A stretch of DNA of 26,450 nucleotides from Victivallales bacterium (GTDB lineage: Bacteria > Verrucomicrobiota > Lentisphaeria > Oligosphaerales > Oligosphaeraceae), in NCBI GenBank assembly GCA_017964325.1, contig JAGCSE010000034.1, positions 1 to 26,450 of the forward strand. Reading direction: 5' to 3'. Position 1 is the first letter of the stretch; the number at the start of each line of letters is the position of its first letter. The position numbers and the translations under genes are program-made. Positions 22,988 to 26,450 of this stretch are shown here, one piece after another. The notes under the pieces were generated by a model that searched no databases, was not told the DNA's origin, and worked only from the letters and a program-made list of their open reading frames with translations.

Positions 22988-23446
22988 ATGAACAAGAATC
23001 TCAGACTTACACAACAAGCCGCGAATGCTATTTCTGGGTATCTGGAAGCTGTCAAGCAAATGACAGGGCTTTCATATACACAGATTATATCACAACGGCT
23101 TCAAGCTGATTTAAGTCGTGACCCGTTCGGCCTCGGCGGACGCTGGAGCAAAAAGGCGTCGGAGCGTCGCGCGGCGCGTCGTGCGGAGCGGAAGGCGGCG
23201 GAGGCATCCGCATCCGCCAAGCCCCCCCAGCAGGAGCCGCAGGAGCCGGAGCCGGACCCCCAGGCGTGGAAGGAGGAGCCGTGGGCGAAGGAGCTCATCC
23301 CCCTCCGCGTCAAAGAACTTAGGCGGCTCGAGGCCGCCGGCGACCAGGACGGCGTCCGGCGGATGATCGCCGAGACGCAGGCGGTCGCGGACGAGGAGTC
23401 GGCGCGTCGGCAGTACGACCGGCTCAAGCTCAAGGAGGTGATATGA
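22988..23446 (+). CDS. hypothetical element protein with composition break
   Basis: A 152-residue protein that I do not recognise. Residues 1-40 (MNKNLRLTQQAANAISGYLE and on through MTGLSYTQIISQRLQ) form helices resembling a ribbon-helix-helix or other small DNA-binding unit. Next comes a basic Arg/Ala-rich stretch (ASERRAARRAERKAAEASAS), a Pro/Gln/Glu-rich linker and a charged coiled helix (LIPLRVKELRRLEAAGD). The first 40 codons are AT-rich and the rest are strongly GC-rich, so the gene may be a recombination product. No Shine-Dalgarno is visible; the 18-bp palindrome occupies that place. The stop codon is followed directly by the next ATG (23447). Confidence 0.72.
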   Translation: MNKNLRLTQQAANAISGYLEAVKQMTGLSYTQIISQRLQADLSRDPFGLGGRWSKKASERRAARRAERKAAEASASAKPPQQEPQEPEPDPQAWKEEPWAKELIPLRVKELRRLEAAGDQDGVRRMIAETQAVADEESARRQYDRLKLKEVI

Positions 23447-23734
23447 ATGAGAATCCCCGAAGGGATCGTCCGGGGGTGCGTCGCCATGCTGTCGGCGTAC
23501 TGCCCCGGGTTGACGGAGGAGCGGTTCCTGTCGCTTCTCGTCGGCGAGGGGCCCCGCGCCCTGAAGCCGCTGAGCAGGATCGCCGCCGACAACCGGATCA
23601 ACAAATGGACGCTGATCTGGTGGATGAAGAAGGAAGGGATCAGGCCCGCGGGGAAGCGCCGCGGAGTCTCGGTCTATAACGAGCGGGAGGTCATGGACAA
23701 ATGGGACATGACCGTCCACGAGAACTACGACTGA
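23447..23734 (+). CDS. small protein with possible winged-helix/HTH end
   Basis: A 95-residue protein with no recognised family. The C-terminal half (NKWTLIWWMKKEGIRPAGKR, then GVSVYNEREVMDKW) reads like the recognition part of a MerR/excisionase-type winged helix, where a short basic turn is followed by Y-x-x-x-x-V-x-x-W. The N-terminal half is helical (MLSAYCPGLTEERFLSLLVG). AAGGAGG (23432-23438) lies eight bases before the ATG, which supports this start over the overlapping ATG at 23443. It follows the previous stop codon without a gap, so the two are co-translated. An excisionase or early regulator role is possible but unproven. Confidence 0.68.
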   Translation: MRIPEGIVRGCVAMLSAYCPGLTEERFLSLLVGEGPRALKPLSRIAADNRINKWTLIWWMKKEGIRPAGKRRGVSVYNEREVMDKWDMTVHENYD

Positions 23735-23753
23735 CACAAAAAAGGAAGTGAAA

Positions 23754-24023
23754 ATGGGACGACTGACGAAAATCTACAGGGACAAGAAGGACGACCCCTA
23801 CCGTCGGCTGCTGGAGCAGCTGACGCGGGAGGACGAGCTCGAAGGCTGCGTCCTGATCACGGTAAGAAAAAAAGGCGATGCGGTGACGATCGATCTGCAC
23901 AAGGGCGCGAAGGAAGGCAACGAGCGGAGCATCGACTCCCTCAGCAGCATCTTCAGCCTCGGCTTCGAGACCGCCCACAGCCAGTACGAGAAGGAGATGA
24001 AGCAGGCGGGAGGCGACCAATGA
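23754..24023 (+). CDS. hypothetical small element protein
   Basis: An 89-residue soluble protein (MGRLTKIYRDKKDDPYRRLL onward) with a central strand pair, CVLITVRKKGDAVTIDLHKG, and a C-terminal helix with SIFSLGFETAHSQYEKEMKQ. I do not recognise it. An AAAGGAAGTG site precedes the ATG at 23754; a GTG two codons upstream is possible but less well placed. Its TGA overlaps the ATG of the next tiny frame as ATGA. High-GC codon use matches its right-hand neighbours. Confidence 0.68.
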   Translation: MGRLTKIYRDKKDDPYRRLLEQLTREDELEGCVLITVRKKGDAVTIDLHKGAKEGNERSIDSLSSIFSLGFETAHSQYEKEMKQAGGDQ

Positions 24024-24109
24024 GGCACACGCACCACATCCACGTCGTGAAGGGCCGCGCGGTCGCCGTGACGGTCGTCAAAGGAGGCCGTCATGGAACT
24101 GATCGTTGA
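24020..24109 (+). CDS. 29-residue basic peptide frame
   Basis: Reads MRHTHHIHVVKGRAVAVTVV and then KGGRHGTDR. It starts with an ATGA overlap on the previous stop and has GGGAGG seven bases upstream. The next frame (24093) begins inside it. It could be a real micro-protein or a leader that couples translation to the membrane peptide; I cannot decide. Confidence 0.4.
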   Translation: MRHTHHIHVVKGRAVAVTVVKGGRHGTDR

Positions 24110-24197
24110 AATCTTCCTCGGAGGCTTGTTTTTGCTGAATCTTCTCGGCCTCCCGCTGTTCGTGCTGGCGGTGTTGATAGAGGAGTGCCGGAGTTAG
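24093..24197 (+). CDS. 34-residue single-pass membrane peptide
   Basis: Reads MELIVEIFLGGLFLLNLLGL then PLFVLAVLIEECRS: one hydrophobic helix of about 22 residues with charged ends. AAAGGAGG (24080-24087) lies five bases before the ATG. Its TAG overlaps the stop codon of the convergent minus-strand gene. Small membrane peptides in phage early regions often act in exclusion or host-envelope control, but nothing here shows which. Confidence 0.6.
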   Translation: MELIVEIFLGGLFLLNLLGLPLFVLAVLIEECRS

Positions 24198-24628
24198 TCG
24201 AGCGTGTCGGTCGGATCGATGGTCACGTGCGTCTGGTGTGCAAGCCAGACCATGGAATTGGGTTTGACGTACCCGCAGACAGGACAGTATCCGATTTCCG
24301 TGATACGGACTTTCCTGTTATGTTTCCAGCAAGTCGGGCGCATGTCTTTCCCCTTTTCATCGACCAAATAGCCAAACAAGTCCTGACGCGGTTCCGTGAA
24401 ATCCACTATTTTACGTAATTTTTCCGTCTCTTTCGCTTTCTCCGCCATTTTGTCATAATCGATAACAAGGGAACAGAGGGCGAGACTGCATCCGAGGCAA
24501 CCGATGGCGAATCCCGCGAACGCTGGAACGAGCCATATGGCCCGTGAATCCGCAGGAATGAGCTGAGGGACGATGTTGAGAAGCGCGACGATCAAATTGA
24601 TCTGAATGAGCATGGAGGTTTTTTTCAT
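24194..24628 (-). CDS. inverted two-TM protein with zinc-knuckle tail
   Basis: A 144-residue protein if it starts at MKKTSMLIQ (24628); longer starts up to 24685 are open. Two hydrophobic helices (INLIVALLNIVPQLI and IWLVPAFAGFAIGCLGCSLA) are followed by a charged helix (DKMAEKAKETEKLRKI). A cytoplasmic tail has CW-x-n-GYCPVCGYVKPN, a zinc-knuckle-like arrangement. I do not recognise the family. It runs against the surrounding early genes, converges with the membrane peptide at 24197, and its likely ATG shares two bases with the ATG of the plus-strand peptide at 24627. No Shine-Dalgarno was found for any start. The inverted orientation suggests a separately expressed gene, as with phage accessory genes active in the lysogen. 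Confidence 0.6.
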   Translation of the reverse strand: MKKTSMLIQINLIVALLNIVPQLIPADSRAIWLVPAFAGFAIGCLGCSLALCSLVIDYDKMAEKAKETEKLRKIVDFTEPRQDLFGYLVDEKGKDMRPTCWKHNRKVRITEIGYCPVCGYVKPNSMVWLAHQTHVTIDPTDTLD

Positions 24629-24752
24629 GGAAAGCGAATGGACTGACATTGACACTGAATGGCTTGCAGGCATCATCGGCGCCATCGTCGGGTATCTGGC
24701 CTGCTGGTTCTGGTTTTATTTTAACATCTTAAGGGAGAAAATCAAAAAATGA
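24627..24752 (+). CDS. 41-residue single-pass membrane peptide
   Basis: Reads MESEWTDIDTEWLAGIIGAI then VGYLACWFWFYFNILREKIK and K. An acidic N-terminus, one aromatic-rich hydrophobic helix and a basic C-terminus suggest N-out/C-in topology. GGAGG (24613-24617) precedes the ATG by nine bases and its TGA overlaps the next ATG as ATGA (24749-24752). Not recognised. Confidence 0.62.
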   Translation: MESEWTDIDTEWLAGIIGAIVGYLACWFWFYFNILREKIKK

Positions 24753-24994
24753 TCATCTGCATACGGTCAAAACGAAAGAAGAACGGCCGGATCAACGAGG
24801 AGGCGACGGCGGACATCCGGACGTTCCGCAAGGATCAGGTCGATGAGATCACCCGAGAAAGCGGCGGGAAGGTGCTGGTCCGCGTGGACGGCGAGCCCGG
24901 CGAGTTCTGGGACGGCGTCATAGTCGATGACGAGTTGATCCTGAGCGACGAGCTGCGGGACGTCCTGGAGAGGCTGGAGGTGGACGATGACTGA
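24749..24994 (+). CDS. hypothetical acidic small protein
   Basis: An 81-residue protein starting MIICIRSKRKKNGRINEEAT, with a basic start, a central VLVRVDGEPGEFWDG strand region and a very acidic end (DELRDVLERLEVDDD). An AAGGGAG site lies upstream and the start overlaps the preceding stop. I do not recognise it. The acidic end could mimic DNA or bind a basic partner, which is speculation. Confidence 0.65.
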   Translation: MIICIRSKRKKNGRINEEATADIRTFRKDQVDEITRESGGKVLVRVDGEPGEFWDGVIVDDELILSDELRDVLERLEVDDD

Positions 24995-25062
24995 TCCGCG
25001 CCGGAGGGAGCGTCCGCTTCTTCCCTGCGCGGGAATTGACAATCAAATAAAAAAGGAGTAAA
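24988..25062 (+). CDS. 24-residue frame of doubtful reality
   Basis: Starts at an ATG just before the previous stop and reads MTDPRRRERPLLPCAGIDNQ then IKKE. No own ribosome site is clear, and the following AAAAGGAG belongs to the next gene. It may only couple translation. Confidence 0.2.
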
Positions 25063-25067
25063 AGAAC

Positions 25068-25493
25068 ATGAAGAAGACAATCTGCGACAAGTGCGGAAAG
25101 GAACTGAGGGAGAGCGAGGCCCTGGAGCTGTACATCGACGGCTTCCGCGACGCCCCGGAGGAGTATTTCGACCTCTGCCCCGAATGCCGCGAGAAGCTGC
25201 TCGACTGGCTGGCCGGCTGCTGTTCCTGCAAGCAGGAGAAGGCCGGGAAACAGGAGAAGGCCGCGAAGGCCGAGAAGCCCGCGAAGAAGAAGACCTGGTC
25301 CATGAACGAGCTGGCCGAGAAGTTCGGCAGGACCCGCAGAACCGTCATTGACGCGCTGAAGAAGCTGTCGCCGCATCCTGAGAAGACGCGGGAGCACGAC
25401 CCGGTGAACAAGGCCCGCTGGTGGTACGAGTACAAGATCACGGATCCCCAGATGAAGGAGCTGGCCCGCCGGTTCAAAGGAGGTTCCAAATGA
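25068..25493 (+). CDS. zinc-ribbon plus HTH DNA-binding protein
   Basis: A 141-residue protein. The N-terminal ribbon has CDKCGKE (residues 6-9) and CPECREK (about 37-40) with an extra CCSC about 51-54. A flexible linker rich in KQEKA units (about 55-75) follows. A C-terminal helix-turn-helix, WSMNELAEKFGRTRRTVIDAL, is then followed by a possible wing (ARWWYEYKITDP). Likely a sequence-specific regulator or adaptor of the early region. An AAAAGGAG site precedes the ATG. Its TGA overlaps the ATG of the ATPase gene (ATGA), so both are translated together. The CxxC plus HTH layout parallels the antitoxin-like protein at 19598, but the two sequences are not similar. Confidence 0.72.
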   Translation: MKKTICDKCGKELRESEALELYIDGFRDAPEEYFDLCPECREKLLDWLAGCCSCKQEKAGKQEKAAKAEKPAKKKTWSMNELAEKFGRTRRTVIDALKKLSPHPEKTREHDPVNKARWWYEYKITDPQMKELARRFKGGSK

Positions 25494-26450
25494 GCGACCC
25501 CGTGAAGATCACGAGCCTCGAGCTCGAGAACGTGAAGAAGGTGCGGGCGGTCCGCCTGTCGCCTTCGGAGTCCGGCCTGACGGTCATCGGAGGCGGCAAC
25601 CGTGCGGGCAAGACGTCCGTCCTGGACGGGATATGCTACGCGCTGGGCGGCGAGAGGTTCCGCCCGAGCGACCTGCAGAACGCCGAGGGGCTGAACCCCG
25701 CGCGGATGGAGGTGCGGCTCTCGAACGGGCTGGTCGTCGTCCGCGAAGGCAAGAACGCGGCCCTGAAGGTGACGGACCCGGAAGGCCGCAAGAGCGGCCA
25801 GAAGCTGCTGGACGGCTTCGTCTCGGCGTTCGCCCTGAACCTTCCGGCCTTCATGAACGCGAAGACGGCGGACAAGGCGAAGGCCCTGCTGGACACGCTC
25901 GGCATCGGCGGGAAGCTGCTCGAGCTGGACCGCGAGGAGCGGAAATGGTACGACGAGCGGACGGTCGCCGGCCGGATCGCGGACAGCAAGGCGAAGTACG
26001 CGAAGGAGCTCCCCGAGTTCACGGACGTCCCGGAGGAGCCCCTGAGCTCCGCGGATCTGACGCGCGAGATGACGGAGACGCTCGCCTTCAACGCCCGCCA
26101 GAAGGCGCTCCGCGACAACATCGAGAAGCTGAAGGACGCCTGCGAGGCGGAAAGGGGGCGGCTCCGCATGATGGAGCAGCGCCTCGGCGAACTCCAGGAG
26201 CAGATCGACGTCCAGAGGAAGCGGGTGGGCGACGCACATCGCGCATACGATGCCGCGTCGTCCGTGACGATCTCCCCCGACCAGGACACGGCATCGATCC
26301 AGAAGAAGCTGGACGAGCTGGAGGAGATCAACGTCAAGGTCCGGCGGAACGCCGAGAAGGCGAACGCCCTGGACGAGGCGAAGCACGCGGCGGAGGAGCG
26401 TGACGCCCTTACGGCGAAGGTCGAGGAGGTCGGCGGGCGGCGGGCTGCAC
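25490..26450 (+). CDS. SbcC/RecF-like SMC-type ATPase, N-terminal part (runs off right edge)
   Basis: The visible 320 residues start MSDPVKITSLELENVKKVRA, the usual first strands of RecF/SbcC-type ATPases. Walker A follows, GGGNRAGKTSVLDGICYALG (about 34-53), then a lobe with FVSAFALNLPAFMNAKTADK. From about residue 190 long charged heptad sequence begins (coiled coil: MEQRLGELQEQIDVQRKR). The signature motif and Walker B would be on the far side of the coiled coil, outside the window. Phage members of this group act with an SbcD-like nuclease or in recombination and replication of phage DNA. A nuclease gene should be looked for to the right. AAAGGAGG (25476-25483) and the ATGA overlap support the start. 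Confidence 0.85.
   Translation, partial: MSDPVKITSLELENVKKVRAVRLSPSESGLTVIGGGNRAGKTSVLDGICYALGGERFRPSDLQNAEGLNPARMEVRLSNGLVVVREGKNAALKVTDPEGRKSGQKLLDGFVSAFALNLPAFMNAKTADKAKALLDTLGIGGKLLELDREERKWYDERTVAGRIADSKAKYAKELPEFTDVPEEPLSSADLTREMTETLAFNARQKALRDNIEKLKDACEAERGRLRMMEQRLGELQEQIDVQRKRVGDAHRAYDAASSVTISPDQDTASIQKKLDELEEINVKVRRNAEKANALDEAKHAAEERDALTAKVEEVGGRRAA

Larger units (their letters stand above)
20682..26450. mobile_element. phage-like integrated element, left part (continues past the window)
   Basis: The region starts at the tRNA-Gln fragment and carries a leftward HTH repressor, a divergent rightward run of short genes with ATGA overlaps, small membrane proteins, small DNA-binding proteins and an SbcC/RecF-type ATPase. 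This is the layout of a temperate phage immunity/early region. Base composition differs from the chromosome: AT-rich to about 23,110, then strongly GC-rich. No integrase, capsid or conjugation gene is visible, so an integrative plasmid or phage satellite is not excluded. Confidence 0.7.

Noticed and set aside
24185..24418. 77-residue plus-strand frame
   Set aside because: Antisense shadow of the two-TM zinc-knuckle gene; no ribosome site.
25043..26386. 447-residue minus-strand open frame
   Set aside because: High-GC shadow of the zinc-ribbon/HTH and ATPase genes, which have Walker A, zinc motifs and good ribosome sites.

Overview
This window most likely comes from a member of Verrucomicrobiota, class Lentisphaeria (Victivallis-like, gut or rumen associated). 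That is an inference from gene content: a GH4 glycosidase, a DUF6259-type glycosidase-like protein, a sugar isomerase of the xylose isomerase-like barrel family, and very long secreted proteins that mix propeller, c-type haem and SUMF1/FGE modules. No 16S or other taxonomic marker is present.

Chromosomal part, 1 to about 20,680. The 5' part of clpB runs off the left edge on the minus strand, facing a GH4 glycosidase on the plus strand across a 315 bp intergenic region that holds a perfect 10 bp inverted repeat. A plus-strand run follows (3185-8560): an unusual long Hsp70-family protein, a NUDIX hydrolase and a DUF6259-like protein. Next come two minus-strand genes, a deacetylase-like barrel protein and an NhaC-family antiporter with a secreted-type N-terminal extension. 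A two-gene plus-strand operon (12046-18566) encodes a 1552-residue HZS-alpha-like/cytochrome/FGE-like fusion and a YVTN-propeller di-haem protein. A minus-strand sugar isomerase/epimerase and a divergent MqsR/MqsA-like toxin-antitoxin pair close the chromosomal side.

Element part, 20,682 to the window end. A 49 bp 3' fragment of a tRNA-Gln(CTG) gene marks one end of an integrated phage-like element that runs beyond the right edge. Just inside the boundary are 10-bp tandem repeats, a perfect 12-bp hairpin, an alternating AT tract, an alternating purine-pyrimidine (Z-DNA-prone) tract and seven 11-bp iterons, together resembling a replication or partition control region. A minus-strand HTH repressor follows. 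Between it and the rightward early genes lies about 570 bp without a convincing ORF but with many perfect helices and GNRA tetraloops on the plus strand. I read this as a large structured noncoding RNA, and it is the most interesting part of the window. The early genes are many tiny proteins: a ribbon-helix-helix protein, two single-pass membrane peptides, an inverted membrane/zinc-ribbon gene, a zinc-ribbon/HTH protein and, at the right edge, an SbcC/RecF-type ATPase. A CACGTG-centred palindrome occurs both upstream of the repressor and directly on the start of the gene at 22988, suggesting one operator system. GC content jumps inside that gene, so the element looks mosaic. No integrase is visible here, so it is expected at the far end or elsewhere outside the window.
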